DNA from: Mycolicibacterium parafortuitum
GTDB taxonomy: Bacteria; Actinomycetota; Actinomycetes; Mycobacteriales; Mycobacteriaceae
DNA length: 64,000 nucleotides
Assembly (NCBI RefSeq): GCF_002086815.1
Contig: NZ_MVID01000026.1
Span: 1-64,000, forward strand
Reading direction: 5' to 3'
The notes under the pieces were generated by a model. The model was not told the DNA's origin, did no database searches, and saw nothing but the letters and a program-made list of their open reading frames with translations. Below are positions 8,998 to 17,635 of the stretch, in pieces. A program made the translations under genes and the position numbers. The first letter of the stretch is position 1; every line of letters starts with the position of its first letter.

Positions 8998-9740
8998 GAT
9001 TTCGTTCCCTTCACTTGGGCGCCCCGCGGCTTCGTCGCCGAGGGTGCGGGCTCTTGGTGACCGCGCTCGTGGAAACTGATGACGTCATCAGCACCGGTCG
9101 CAGTCGGGTTCTCCAGCAGGTAGGACAGGATGAAGTCGTGTGAGGTGGCCAGGTGCTCGCGCGTCAGGGACGCGGCCAGCGCCGCATCGCCGCTCTCCAC
9201 CGCGCTGAGAATCGCCGCGTGTTCGGCGTGCAGATGCTCGGTCTGACCGATGACTTCCAGATGCATGTACAGGTAGCGATCGGTGAGCCGACGCAGCTGC
9301 TCGACCAACTCGATCATGCGCGGCCGGCTGGCCCGCTTGTAGACCGAGGCATGGAACTCTGCGTTGGCCGCCAGCCAGATCGGCGCTTCGTTGCTCGACT
9401 CCATCAGCTGCATCTGCTTGCGCATCGACAGGATGTCGGCCCGGCCGACGTTGGGCACGGCGATCTGGGTGGCCAACGGTTCGATGGCCTCACGCAGCTC
9501 GTAGAGCTCCTGGAGTTCGGGCACCGACATCCCGGTGACGATGGCCGTCGCCTTCGAGGTCGGATGGAGCAGACCCTCGCCCGCGAGTAGCTGGATCGCG
9601 TCGCGCACCGGGATCCTGCTCACCCCGAACCGCTCCGCGATGCTCAGCTGCGACAGCCGCGACCCGGGGGCCACCTGTCCGTGGAGGATCTCGGTCCTCA
9701 ACACAGCCGCGATGCGACTCGCCGCACTTTCGTATGCCAT
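8994..9740 (-). CDS. GntR-family (FCD/FadR-like subgroup) transcriptional regulator
   Basis: 248 residues. The N-terminal winged helix-turn-helix is RLSQLSIAERFGVSRIPVRDAIQLLAGEGLL. The C-terminal FCD ligand-binding domain includes ELQELYELREAIEPLAT and NAEFHASVYKRASRPRMIELVEQLRR. The ATG at 9740 follows GGAGG at good spacing; a longer open frame upstream has no ribosome site. Being the first gene of the operon with a perfect palindrome just upstream suggests autoregulation and control of the downstream transport and catabolic genes, with the effector probably being the substrate or an intermediate. Confidence 0.92.
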   Translation of the reverse strand: MAYESAASRIAAVLRTEILHGQVAPGSRLSQLSIAERFGVSRIPVRDAIQLLAGEGLLHPTSKATAIVTGMSVPELQELYELREAIEPLATQIAVPNVGRADILSMRKQMQLMESSNEAPIWLAANAEFHASVYKRASRPRMIELVEQLRRLTDRYLYMHLEVIGQTEHLHAEHAAILSAVESGDAALAASLTREHLATSHDFILSYLLENPTATGADDVISFHERGHQEPAPSATKPRGAQVKGTKS

Positions 9741-9750
9741 TTGGCCTCCA

Positions 9751-9780
9751 TGTCTACGTATGGACATGAATGTATACATT
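9751..9780 (-). promoter_or_regulatory. Probable GntR operator region: perfect palindrome AATGTATACATT plus a second TACGTA-centred element
   Basis: Bases 9769-9780 read AATGTATACATT, a perfect 12-bp palindrome. Bases 9751-9766 hold a weaker dyad, TGTC/GACA arms around TACGTA. Both lie just upstream of the GntR start codon. GntR/FCD regulators typically bind TGTATACA-like palindromes next to their own gene. The stretch is AT-rich against a very GC-rich background. Confidence 0.6.
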
Positions 9781-9884
9781 TGAATGTGTGGCGTCAATCA
9801 CCAAGCGAGGTTCGTGCGAGGCAGACCACACCCGGGCTCACCGCGCGACGCGCGCGGATGCTGGTGGGTGCGGGCGTTACCGCG

Positions 9885-10973
9885 TCAGCCGACGAGGACC
9901 ACGTAGCGCGGCTTGATCACCTCGTCGATGATCGCCAAGCGCTCGGGGAACGAGATGAAGGCCGACTTCATCGCGTTGATCGTGAACCGCTCCAGATCGC
10001 TCCATCCGTAGCCGAACGTCTCGACCAGACGCGCCATCTCCATGCTCATCGTGGTGTCGCTCATCAACCGGTTGTCGGTGTTGACGGTGACGCGGAACCG
10101 CAGCCGGGCCAGCCGGTCGAACGGGTGCGCGGCGATGCTCTCCACCGCCCCGGTCTGCACGTTGGAGCTCGGGCACATCTCGAACGGAACCCGCTTGTCC
10201 CGCAACAGGGATGCGAGCCGGCCGAGCTTGGGTTCGCCGTCGGGGCCGATCTCGATGTCGTCGACGATGCGGACCCCGTGCCCGAGCCGATCGGCGCCGC
10301 AGAACGCGATCGCCTCGTGGATCGACGGCAACCCGAACGCCTCCCCGGCGTGGATCGTGAAGCGCGCGTTGTTACTTCGCATGTACTCGAACGCATCCAG
10401 GTGCCGGGTGGGCGGGTAACCGGCCTCGGCGCCGGCGATGTCGAAGCCGACGACGCCCTTGTCCCGGAACCGGATCGCCAACTCGGCGATCTCGCGTGAC
10501 CGTGCCGCATGGCGCATGGCGGTGACCAGGCAGCGCACCGTGATCGCGCGCCCGGCGGCGGCCGCGGCCTTCTCGCCGTCGGCGAACCCGGCCAGCACCG
10601 CGTCAACGACGGCGTCCAGTGACAGCCCTTCGTTGATGTGCAGTTCGGGTGCGAAGCGCACCTCGGCGTAGACGACGTTGTCGTCGGCGAGGTCTTCGAC
10701 GGCCTCACGGGCCACGCGGTGCAGCGCGTCGGGGGTCTGCATGACGCCGACGGTGTGCGCGAACGGCTCCAGGTAGCGCACCAGCGACCCGCTGTGCGCG
10801 GCGGTGCGGAAGAAGGTCGCCAGCTCGTCGGCGTCATCGGCGGGCAGGTCGTCGTAGCCGTACTGCTGGGCCAGTTCGAGCACTGTGGCCGGGCGCAGCC
10901 CGCCGTCGAGGTGGTCGTGCAGCAGCGCCTTGGGCGCGCGTCGGATGTTCTCCAGCGTCAACGGCGTGGGCAC
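9885..10973 (-). CDS. add: Adenosine deaminase
   Basis: 362 residues. Converts (deoxy)adenosine to (deoxy)inosine in purine salvage. Metal and catalytic motifs are visible: HDHLDGG (HxH zinc ligands), TIHAGEAFG (His and catalytic Glu), RLGHGVR, and VTVNTDNRLMSDT (the Asp pair). The GTG at 10973 is preceded by AGGAGG at ideal spacing; the longer frame reads into deoA. Only 11 bases separate it from the deoA stop, so the genes form a cdd-deoA-add operon. The same order occurs in M. tuberculosis (Rv3315c-Rv3313c). Confidence 0.96.
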   Translation of the reverse strand: MPTPLTLENIRRAPKALLHDHLDGGLRPATVLELAQQYGYDDLPADDADELATFFRTAAHSGSLVRYLEPFAHTVGVMQTPDALHRVAREAVEDLADDNVVYAEVRFAPELHINEGLSLDAVVDAVLAGFADGEKAAAAAGRAITVRCLVTAMRHAARSREIAELAIRFRDKGVVGFDIAGAEAGYPPTRHLDAFEYMRSNNARFTIHAGEAFGLPSIHEAIAFCGADRLGHGVRIVDDIEIGPDGEPKLGRLASLLRDKRVPFEMCPSSNVQTGAVESIAAHPFDRLARLRFRVTVNTDNRLMSDTTMSMEMARLVETFGYGWSDLERFTINAMKSAFISFPERLAIIDEVIKPRYVVLVG

Positions 10974-10984
10974 GGCGCAACCTC

Positions 10985-12316
10985 CTACATGCTGATGCGG
11001 TCGATGATCATTGGGCGCGTGGGCGGTGGCTCGTCCCCGACGCTCCACGCGCCGTCGAGTTCTGCCGCGGCGGCGGGGAGGCGCTGCGGGGTTTCGGTGT
11101 AAAGCGTGAAGAGCGGCTCACCGGCTGCGACGGGCTCGCCGGGCTTGCGATGGATCCGGAGCCCGGCGCCGGCCTGCACCTGCTCGCCCGGCATCGTGCG
11201 GCCCGCCCCGAGTCGCCACACCGCCAGACCCACCGCCATCGCGTCGATGTCTCCCATCGTGCCACCGCGCGGTGCCCGCACGGTCTCGATGTGCGTACCG
11301 ATAGGCAAACGCTCAGCCAACAGCGAGTCCACGTCCCCGCCCTGCGCGGCGACCAGGTCACGGAACCGGTCCATCGCGGTCCCGTCCCGCAGCGTCTGCG
11401 CCGGGTCCACCCCGTCCAAGCCGGCGACGTCACACATCTCGCGGGCCAGTGCCAGCGTCAGTTCGACGACGTCGTCGGGCCCCCCGCCTTCGAGCACCTC
11501 GAGGGATTCGACGACCTCGATGGCGTTGCCCACGGTGCGGCCCAGCGGCGCGTGCATGTCGGTGAGCAGCGCGCGGGTGCGCACCCCGTGTTCTTCGCCG
11601 AGTTCGACCATCGTGCGGGCCAGCTCCCGCGACTCGGCCTCGGTGTCCAGGAACGCCCCGGAGCCGACCTTCGAGTCGAGCACCAGCGCGCGGGTGCCTT
11701 CGGCGATCTTCTTGCTCATCACCGAGCTCGCGATCAGCGGCAGCGACTCCGTGGTCGCGGTCACATCGCGTAGCGCGTAGATCTTGCGGTCGGCGGGCGC
11801 GAGTTCCCCGGCGGCGAAGATCGCCGCTCCCAGGTCGCAGAGTTGTTGGCGGATCTGGGCTTTGGTGAGCTCGGCGGTGAATCCGGGGATGGACTCCAGT
11901 TTGTCCAGCGTGCCGCCGGTGTGGCCGAGTCCGCGCCCGGCCGCTTGGGGCACCGCACCGCCGCAGGCCATCACGATCGGCACCAGCGGGATGGTGATCT
12001 TGTCGCCGACGCCACCGGTGGAGTGCTTGTCCACCAGCGCGAGCGGCTTGCCATCTCGGCGCAGGTCGGTGAAGTCGAGGCGCTCCCCCGAGTCGATCAT
12101 CGCCGCGGTCCACCGTGCGATCTCACCGCTGGTCATGCCGCGCAGGAAGATCGCCATCAGCAGCGCCGACATCTGCGCGTCGGCGATCCGGCCGTGGGTG
12201 TAGGCGTCGATGACCCAGTCGATGGCCTCATCGGACAGCACGCCGCCGTCGCGTTTGACCCGGATGACCGACGGAGCATCGAGATGCGACCCAGATACCG
12301 CGGCGTCGAAGCTCAC
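10985..12316 (-). CDS. deoA: Thymidine phosphorylase
   Basis: 443 residues, normal for the family. Phosphorolyses thymidine or deoxyuridine to the base and deoxyribose 1-phosphate. The phosphate and nucleoside site is seen in DKHSTGGVGDKITIPLVPIVMACGG, followed by GRGLGHTGGTLDKLESIPGF and ALRDVTATTESLPLIASSVMSKKIA. The C-terminal alpha/beta domain ends with the pyrimidine-phosphorylase module (AGLRIHRKPGEPVAAGEPLFTLY). Its start overlaps the cdd stop by four bases, so cdd and deoA are translationally coupled. Confidence 0.96.
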   Translation of the reverse strand: MSFDAAVSGSHLDAPSVIRVKRDGGVLSDEAIDWVIDAYTHGRIADAQMSALLMAIFLRGMTSGEIARWTAAMIDSGERLDFTDLRRDGKPLALVDKHSTGGVGDKITIPLVPIVMACGGAVPQAAGRGLGHTGGTLDKLESIPGFTAELTKAQIRQQLCDLGAAIFAAGELAPADRKIYALRDVTATTESLPLIASSVMSKKIAEGTRALVLDSKVGSGAFLDTEAESRELARTMVELGEEHGVRTRALLTDMHAPLGRTVGNAIEVVESLEVLEGGGPDDVVELTLALAREMCDVAGLDGVDPAQTLRDGTAMDRFRDLVAAQGGDVDSLLAERLPIGTHIETVRAPRGGTMGDIDAMAVGLAVWRLGAGRTMPGEQVQAGAGLRIHRKPGEPVAAGEPLFTLYTETPQRLPAAAAELDGAWSVGDEPPPTRPMIIDRISM

Positions 12317-12735
12317 GGCTTCTCCTCCACCGTGTGAGCCCGGCGGTCAAGATCATCGGGCCCGAACGCATCTGGCAGCAGTTCCCGCAGCGGGCGGGGC
12401 CCGCGCGGATGGTCGATCAGCAGGTCCCCGCCGCCGTGTTCGAGCAGCACCTGCCGGCAGCGTCCGCACGGCATCAGCACCGCCCCATCGGGGCCCACGC
12501 ACGACAGTGCGACCAGGCGTCCCCCGCCGGTGGAATGTAGGGCGCAGACCACCGCGCACTCGGCACAGAGACCTAGACCATATGAGACATTTTCCACATT
12601 GCATCCGGTGATCACCCGACGGTCGTCGACGAGGGCCGCGGCCCCCACCCGGAACCTCGAATACGGCGCATAAGCGTGCCCCGAGGCATCAATCGCCTTG
12701 CGCCGCAACAAATTCCAGTCGATCTCAGTGGTCAT
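12313..12735 (-). CDS. cdd: Cytidine deaminase
   Basis: 140 residues, the short tetrameric type. Deaminates (deoxy)cytidine to (deoxy)uridine. Zinc site: CAEC (the Glu is the proton shuttle) and PCGRCRQVL. Substrate motif: GCNVENVSYG. It is the first gene of the cdd-deoA-add operon and is divergent from sdhC across about 220 bp that should hold both promoters. Confidence 0.96.
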   Translation of the reverse strand: MTTEIDWNLLRRKAIDASGHAYAPYSRFRVGAAALVDDRRVITGCNVENVSYGLGLCAECAVVCALHSTGGGRLVALSCVGPDGAVLMPCGRCRQVLLEHGGGDLLIDHPRGPRPLRELLPDAFGPDDLDRRAHTVEEKP

Positions 12736-12876
12736 CGGCCGCCACCCGAGTTGAGTCTGAATGCATTCCGAACACCTCGTCCCGTGACCCGAAGTCCCAG
12801 ATAGGGCACCCTAACTTCTACTCTGGAAGACGGGCATACCGCCTCACGCTAGTTCGTTCAAGGGTACGAAGGGCAC

Positions 12877-12901
12877 TAGAGTCGCCCCGAGGTTTTGGGG
12901 C
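12877..12901 (+). promoter_or_regulatory. Candidate sdh -10 element (TAGAGT) followed by a short GCCCC/GGGGC hairpin in the leader
   Basis: TAGAGT at 12877-12882 fits TANNNT and would start transcription near 12889, giving a leader of about 65 nt before sdhC. A short hairpin (GCCCC, 8-nt loop, GGGGC) spans 12884-12901 and overlaps the predicted start site. Whether it affects expression is unknown. Confidence 0.3.
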
Positions 12902-12954
12902 TCCGGTAAGCAGGGCCGAGCTCCAGGCGTCCACCGATGGCGTTGGAGGGTCAC

Positions 12955-13383
12955 ATGAGTACGGCGACACCAGCCGATACCGATATACCGGCACCGCGAT
13001 CAAAGCCGACGCGCCGCCGCACGTTCTACCGCGGCGACCCAGGCATGTGGTCGTGGCTGCTTCACCGCATCTCCGGTGCGACGATCTTCTTCTTCCTGTT
13101 CGTCCACGTGCTCGACACCGCGCTCGTCCGGGTCAGCCCGCAGGCTTACAACGAGGTCATCGAGACCTACAAGACCCCGATCGTCGGCCTGATGGAGATC
13201 GGCCTCGTCGCGGCCGTGCTCTACCACGCGCTCAACGGCATCCGGATCATCCTGATCGACTTCTGGTCGGAGGGTCCGCGGCATCAGCGCAAGATGCTGT
13301 GGGGCATCGCGGGGATCTTCATCGTTTTGTTCATCGCAGCCCTGGGAGTGATCGGCATGCACATGGCGGAGAGGTTCTTCTGA
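12955..13383 (+). CDS. sdhC: Succinate dehydrogenase cytochrome b556 subunit
   Basis: 142 residues with three membrane helices. The family segment MWSWLLHRISGATIFFFLFVHVLDTAL carries candidate haem-ligand His residues and the quinone-site Ser/Arg region. The ATG at 12955 follows GGAGGG; an upstream GTG-type start is less likely. First gene of sdhCDAB, which links the TCA cycle to the respiratory quinone pool. The set matches Rv3316-Rv3319 of M. tuberculosis (often called Sdh2). The stop and the next start share the sequence TGATG. Confidence 0.95.
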   Translation: MSTATPADTDIPAPRSKPTRRRTFYRGDPGMWSWLLHRISGATIFFFLFVHVLDTALVRVSPQAYNEVIETYKTPIVGLMEIGLVAAVLYHALNGIRIILIDFWSEGPRHQRKMLWGIAGIFIVLFIAALGVIGMHMAERFF

Positions 13384-13856
13384 TGGCAGAGAACCCCTAC
13401 GACCACATCTCCGACCGCGGTGGGCCCGCGCCGGTCATGCAGCGCAGCTTCGACCGTCCGGCAGGTCTGGACAACCCGCGCGCCCCGCGCCGCGCCGGCG
13501 GGATGCCGAACTTCGAGAAGTACGCCTGGCTGTTCATGCGGTTCTCGGGCATCGTGCTGGTCTTTCTCGCACTCGGGCACCTCTTCATCATGCTGATGTG
13601 GGAAAACGGCGTGTACCGCATCGACTTCAACTACGTCGCCGAGCGCTGGTCGTCGCCGTTCTGGCAGACCTGGGATCTGCTGCTGCTGTGGCTGGCCCAG
13701 CTGCACGGCGGTAACGGGATGCGCACGATCATCGCCGACTACACGCGCAAGGACTCCACGAAGTTCTGGCTGAACACGCTGCTGGCGCTGTCGATGGCGT
13801 TCACGCTGGTCCTCGGGACCTACGTGCTCCTGACGTTCGACGCGTCGATTTCCTGA
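13383..13856 (+). CDS. sdhD: Succinate dehydrogenase membrane anchor subunit
   Basis: 157 residues with about three membrane helices, including YAWLFMRFSGIVLVFLALGHLFIML and LLLLWLAQLHGGNGMRTIIADY. It pairs with SdhC to hold haem b and the quinone site. The ATG at 13383 overlaps the sdhC TGA by one base (TGATG), showing coupling. An open frame extends far upstream in this phase but it is only the shadow of sdhC. Confidence 0.94.
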   Translation: MAENPYDHISDRGGPAPVMQRSFDRPAGLDNPRAPRRAGGMPNFEKYAWLFMRFSGIVLVFLALGHLFIMLMWENGVYRIDFNYVAERWSSPFWQTWDLLLLWLAQLHGGNGMRTIIADYTRKDSTKFWLNTLLALSMAFTLVLGTYVLLTFDASIS

Positions 13857-13870
13857 AACGGAGAAGCCCA

Positions 13871-15625
13871 ATGATTGTTGAACACCGCTACGACGTCGTC
13901 ATCGTCGGCGCAGGTGGAGCGGGCATGCGGGCGGCGGTCGAAGCCGGTCCCCGCGTCCGTACCGCGGTCCTGACCAAGCTCTACCCGACGCGCTCGCACA
14001 CCGGTGCCGCGCAGGGCGGCATGTGCGCCGCGCTGGCAAACGTCGAGGAAGACAACTGGGAGTGGCACACCTTCGACACCGTCAAGGGTGGTGACTACCT
14101 CGCCGACCAGGACGCCGTCGAGATCATGGCCAAGGAGGCCATCGACGCGGTGCTCGACCTGGAGAAGATGGGGATGCCGTTCAACCGCACCCCCGAGGGC
14201 CGCATCGACCAGCGCCGTTTCGGCGGGCACACCCGCGACCACGGCAAGGCCCCGGTGCGCCGCGCGTGCTACGCCGCCGACCGCACCGGCCACATGATCC
14301 TGCAGACGCTGTACCAAAACTGCGTCAAGCACGACGTCGAGTTCTTCAACGAGTACTACGCGCTCGACATCACGCTGACCGAGACGCCCTCGGGCCCGGT
14401 CGCCACCGGCGTCGTCGCCTACGAGCTCGCCACCGGTGACATCCACATCTTCCACGCCAAGGCGATCGTGTTCGCCACCGGCGGCTCGGGCCGGATGTAC
14501 AAGACCACGTCGAACGCGCACACGCTGACCGGCGACGGCCTCGGCATCATCTTCCGCAAGGGACTTCCCTTGGAGGACATGGAGTTCCACCAGTTCCACC
14601 CGACAGGCCTGGCCGGCCTCGGCATCCTGATCTCCGAGGCCGTGCGCGGCGAGGGCGGGCGTCTGCTCAACGGCGACGGCGAGCGGTTCATGGAGCGCTA
14701 CGCCCCGACCATCGTCGACCTCGCGCCCCGCGACATCGTCGCCCGCTCGATGGTGCTGGAGGTCCTCGAAGGCCGCGGCGCCGGGCCGAACAAGGACTAC
14801 GTCTACATCGACGTGCGCCACCTCGGCGAGGACGTGCTCGAAGCCAAGCTCCCCGACATCACCGAGTTCGCCCGCACCTACCTCGGTGTGGACCCGGTCA
14901 AGGAACTCGTGCCGGTGTACCCGACGTGCCACTACGTCATGGGCGGCATCCCGACCACCGTCAACGGTCAGGTGCTCTCGGACAACACCACCGTCGTCCC
15001 CGGCCTGTACGCCGCCGGCGAATGCGCGTGCGTGTCGGTGCACGGCGCCAACCGGCTGGGCACCAACTCGCTGCTCGACATCAACGTGTTCGGCCGCCGC
15101 GCCGGCATCGCCGCGGCGAACTACGCCCTCGGACACGACTTCGTCGACCTGCCGGAGAACCCGGCCGGGATGGTCGTCGACTGGGTCGGTGACATCCTCT
15201 CCGAGCACGGCAACGAGCGTGTCGCCGACATCCGCGGCGCGCTGCAGCAGTCGATGGACAACAACGCCGCGGTGTTCCGCACCGAGGAGACCCTCAAGCA
15301 GGCGCTGACCGACATCCACGCGCTCAAGGAGCGCTACTCGCGGATCACGGTGCAGGACAAGGGCAAGCGCTACAACAGCGACCTGCTCGAGGCCATCGAG
15401 CTGGGCTTCCTGCTCGAGCTCGCCGAGGTCACCGTCGTCGGTGCGCTCAACCGCAAGGAATCCCGCGGCGGACACGCCCGCGAGGACTACCCGAACCGCG
15501 ACGACACCAACTACATGCGCCACACCATGGCCTACAAGGAAGGTTCGGACCTTCTGAGTGACATCCGCCTGGACTACAAACCCGTCGTCATGACGCGTTA
15601 CGAGCCGATGGAACGGAAGTACTGA
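13871..15625 (+). CDS. sdhA: Succinate dehydrogenase flavoprotein subunit
   Basis: 584 residues, full length. FAD-binding Rossmann start: VVIVGAGGAGMRAAVEA. Covalent-flavin His: TRSHTGAAQGGMCAAL. Active-site and capping regions: HQFHPTGLAG, SEAVRGEGGRLLN, and the catalytic Arg region ARSMVLEVLEGRG; also HGANRLGTNSLLDINVFGRRAG. Oxidises succinate to fumarate and passes electrons to SdhB. A long antisense open frame (13820-15523) is a high-GC shadow of this gene. The TGA overlaps the sdhB ATG (TGATG). Confidence 0.97.
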   Translation: MIVEHRYDVVIVGAGGAGMRAAVEAGPRVRTAVLTKLYPTRSHTGAAQGGMCAALANVEEDNWEWHTFDTVKGGDYLADQDAVEIMAKEAIDAVLDLEKMGMPFNRTPEGRIDQRRFGGHTRDHGKAPVRRACYAADRTGHMILQTLYQNCVKHDVEFFNEYYALDITLTETPSGPVATGVVAYELATGDIHIFHAKAIVFATGGSGRMYKTTSNAHTLTGDGLGIIFRKGLPLEDMEFHQFHPTGLAGLGILISEAVRGEGGRLLNGDGERFMERYAPTIVDLAPRDIVARSMVLEVLEGRGAGPNKDYVYIDVRHLGEDVLEAKLPDITEFARTYLGVDPVKELVPVYPTCHYVMGGIPTTVNGQVLSDNTTVVPGLYAAGECACVSVHGANRLGTNSLLDINVFGRRAGIAAANYALGHDFVDLPENPAGMVVDWVGDILSEHGNERVADIRGALQQSMDNNAAVFRTEETLKQALTDIHALKERYSRITVQDKGKRYNSDLLEAIELGFLLELAEVTVVGALNRKESRGGHAREDYPNRDDTNYMRHTMAYKEGSDLLSDIRLDYKPVVMTRYEPMERKY

Positions 15626-16395
15626 TGAGCGCGCCTGTTCTGGACAAGCAAGACACTCCCCCCGTGCCCGACGGCGCGGTCATGGTCACGCTGAAGATCG
15701 CCCGGTTCAACCCGGAGTCCCCGGACGACGCGGGCTGGCAGAGCTTCCGGGTGCCGTGCCTGCCGTCGGACCGGCTGCTGAACCTGCTGCACTACGTGAA
15801 GTGGTACCTGGACGGCACGTTGACGTTCCGCCGCTCCTGCGCGCACGGCGTGTGCGGTTCGGACGCGATGCGGATCAACGGCGTGAACCGGCTGGCGTGC
15901 AAGGTGCTGATGCGCGACATGCTGCCGAAGAACCCGAACAAGCAGCTGACCATCACGATCGAACCGATCCGCGGCCTGCCCGTGGAAAAGGACCTGGTCG
16001 TGGACATGGAGCCGTTCTTCGACGCGTACCGCGCGGTCAAGCCGTACCTGATCACCAGCGGCAATCAGCCGACGCGCGAACGGATTCAGAGCCAGACCGA
16101 CCGCGCCCGCTACGACGACACCACCAAGTGCATCCTGTGCGCGTGCTGCACCACGTCGTGCCCGGTGTACTGGAGCGAGGGGTCCTACTTCGGGCCGGCC
16201 GCGATCGTCAACGCCCACCGGTTCATCTTCGACTCGCGTGACGAGGCCGCCGCCGAGCGCCTCGACATCCTCAACGACGTCGACGGGGTGTGGCGCTGCC
16301 GCACCACCTTCAACTGCACCGAGGCCTGCCCGCGCGGCATCGAGGTCACCAAGGCGATCCAGGAAGTCAAGCGCGCGTTGATGTTCGCGCGCTAG
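15625..16395 (+). CDS. sdhB: Succinate dehydrogenase iron-sulfur subunit
   Basis: 256 residues. [2Fe-2S] site: RRSCAHGVCGSDAM with a later RLACKVL; the third ligand position is Asp, as in E. coli SdhB. [4Fe-4S] site: CILCACCTTSCPVYW. [3Fe-4S] site: CRTTFNCTEACPRGIEV. It carries electrons from SdhA to the quinone. Last gene of sdhCDAB, coupled to sdhA by a one-base overlap. Confidence 0.96.
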   Translation: MSAPVLDKQDTPPVPDGAVMVTLKIARFNPESPDDAGWQSFRVPCLPSDRLLNLLHYVKWYLDGTLTFRRSCAHGVCGSDAMRINGVNRLACKVLMRDMLPKNPNKQLTITIEPIRGLPVEKDLVVDMEPFFDAYRAVKPYLITSGNQPTRERIQSQTDRARYDDTTKCILCACCTTSCPVYWSEGSYFGPAAIVNAHRFIFDSRDEAAAERLDILNDVDGVWRCRTTFNCTEACPRGIEVTKAIQEVKRALMFAR

Positions 16396-16427
16396 AGCCC
16401 GCGGATCGTCAGGCGCCCGCCGGGCTC
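16395..16427. terminator. Hairpin between convergent sdhB and the aldo/keto reductase gene
   Basis: Arms GAGCCCG (16395-16401) and CGGGCTC (16421-16427), with a further partly paired CGG/CCG inside. It sits exactly between the two convergent stop codons and could serve both strands. There is no U-run, as is usual in mycobacteria. Confidence 0.55.
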
Positions 16428-17520
16428 AGGTCCAGTTGCGCACCGACGGCGCGTAGCCGCTGGGTTTGTCACCGACCTTGATGCCGGGGTTGATGAGCTG
16501 CTCCTGGTAGCCCGGCGTAAACATCCTGTACAGCGACGTCGGAGGAATCGCGCCGGCCTCGTCGAGTGATACCCGCAGTTCCGCAGGGATCTCGACGTCC
16601 AGGGCCTGCATTGTCGATGTCAGTTGCGCCGCGCTGCTGGCACCCACGATCGCCGACGCGATACCCGGCTGGGTGGCCACCCAGTTGACCGCCACCTGGG
16701 CCATGGACACCCCGAGTTTGTCGGCGGTCTCGGCCAGCGGGGTGAGCACCTGCCAGCTGCGCTCGGTGAGTTCGAGTGCCGCCGTACCGGTCACACTCAA
16801 TCGTCCCGACCCCGCGGCCCCCTGGTCGGAAGCGTGGTACTTACCGCTGAGAAAGCCCTGTGCGAGCGGACTCCACGCGGTGACACCGAGACCCAGGGTC
16901 TGCCCCATCGGCACATGCTCGGTCTCGATCGCCCGATCGATCAGTGAGTAAGGGAGCTGGACGTTGATCAAGGGCCGCAGGTGGTTGGCGGTGGCGAACG
17001 TCTGAGCTGCGGCCGCGAACCACGCCGGGGTGTCAGAGATTCCGGGATAACGGATCTTGCCGGCGCGCGCCAGATCGTCGAAGGTCTGCATCACCTCCGC
17101 GATCGGTGTCAGCCGGTCCCACGTGTGCAACAGGTAGAGGTCGACGTAATCGGTGCGCAGTCTGCGCAATGAGTCCTCCAGCGCGCGCACCATGAACTTG
17201 CGGCCGTTCCCGCCGCCGTTCGGGTCCCCCTGGTACATCGCATTGGTGAATTTCGTCGTCAGCACCACGCTGTCCCGCGCGCCGGTCTCGGCGAGCAGCT
17301 GACCGAGAATGGTCTCGCTCTCCCCGTCGGTGTAGAAGTCCGCCGTGTCGATGAAGTTTCCGCCGGCGTCCAGATAAGTCCGCAGGATCGGCCGGGACTC
17401 GTCGAGCGTCTTCCCATACGGCGCGTGGTAGCCGCGCGTGCCGAAATTCATCGTTCCCAGCGCGAGCCTGCTGACCCGCAAACCCGAACGGCCGAGAAGG
17501 TAGTACTCGTCAATCGCCAT
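16426..17520 (-). CDS. Aldo/keto reductase (NADPH-dependent)
   Basis: 364 residues. The catalytic tetrad is visible: Asp and Tyr in GGNFIDTADFYTDG, Lys in VVLTTKFTN, and His in DLYLLHTWD. The opening LGRSGLRVSRLALGTMNFG is typical of the AKR11/AKR13-like branch. Two ATGs stand in tandem; the second (17520) lies 7 nt after AAGGAG and is preferred. Reduces aldehydes or ketones, substrate unknown. It is divergent from the alpha/beta hydrolase at 17636. Confidence 0.92.
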   Translation of the reverse strand: MAIDEYYLLGRSGLRVSRLALGTMNFGTRGYHAPYGKTLDESRPILRTYLDAGGNFIDTADFYTDGESETILGQLLAETGARDSVVLTTKFTNAMYQGDPNGGGNGRKFMVRALEDSLRRLRTDYVDLYLLHTWDRLTPIAEVMQTFDDLARAGKIRYPGISDTPAWFAAAAQTFATANHLRPLINVQLPYSLIDRAIETEHVPMGQTLGLGVTAWSPLAQGFLSGKYHASDQGAAGSGRLSVTGTAALELTERSWQVLTPLAETADKLGVSMAQVAVNWVATQPGIASAIVGASSAAQLTSTMQALDVEIPAELRVSLDEAGAIPPTSLYRMFTPGYQEQLINPGIKVGDKPSGYAPSVRNWT

Positions 17521-17635
17521 CATCAAGCTCCTTGTGTCTCGTCTGCACTGTCAACGCCTCGGCGGACGGACTCATTCACAAGTCTGCGATCGACGCCCGC
17601 TGAAGCGGCCGTGCCCGTCCGGCGTTTACAGGCGC

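Noticed and set aside
12736..12954. Possible riboswitch or small RNA in the cdd-sdhC gap
   Set aside because: Only a short GCCCC/GGGGC hairpin and a -10-like element are visible; no known aptamer core.
13820..15523. 567-codon minus-strand open frame opposite sdhA
   Set aside because: A high-GC antisense shadow of an unmistakable sdhA; sequence is repetitive Val/Asp/Glu/Arg without motifs.
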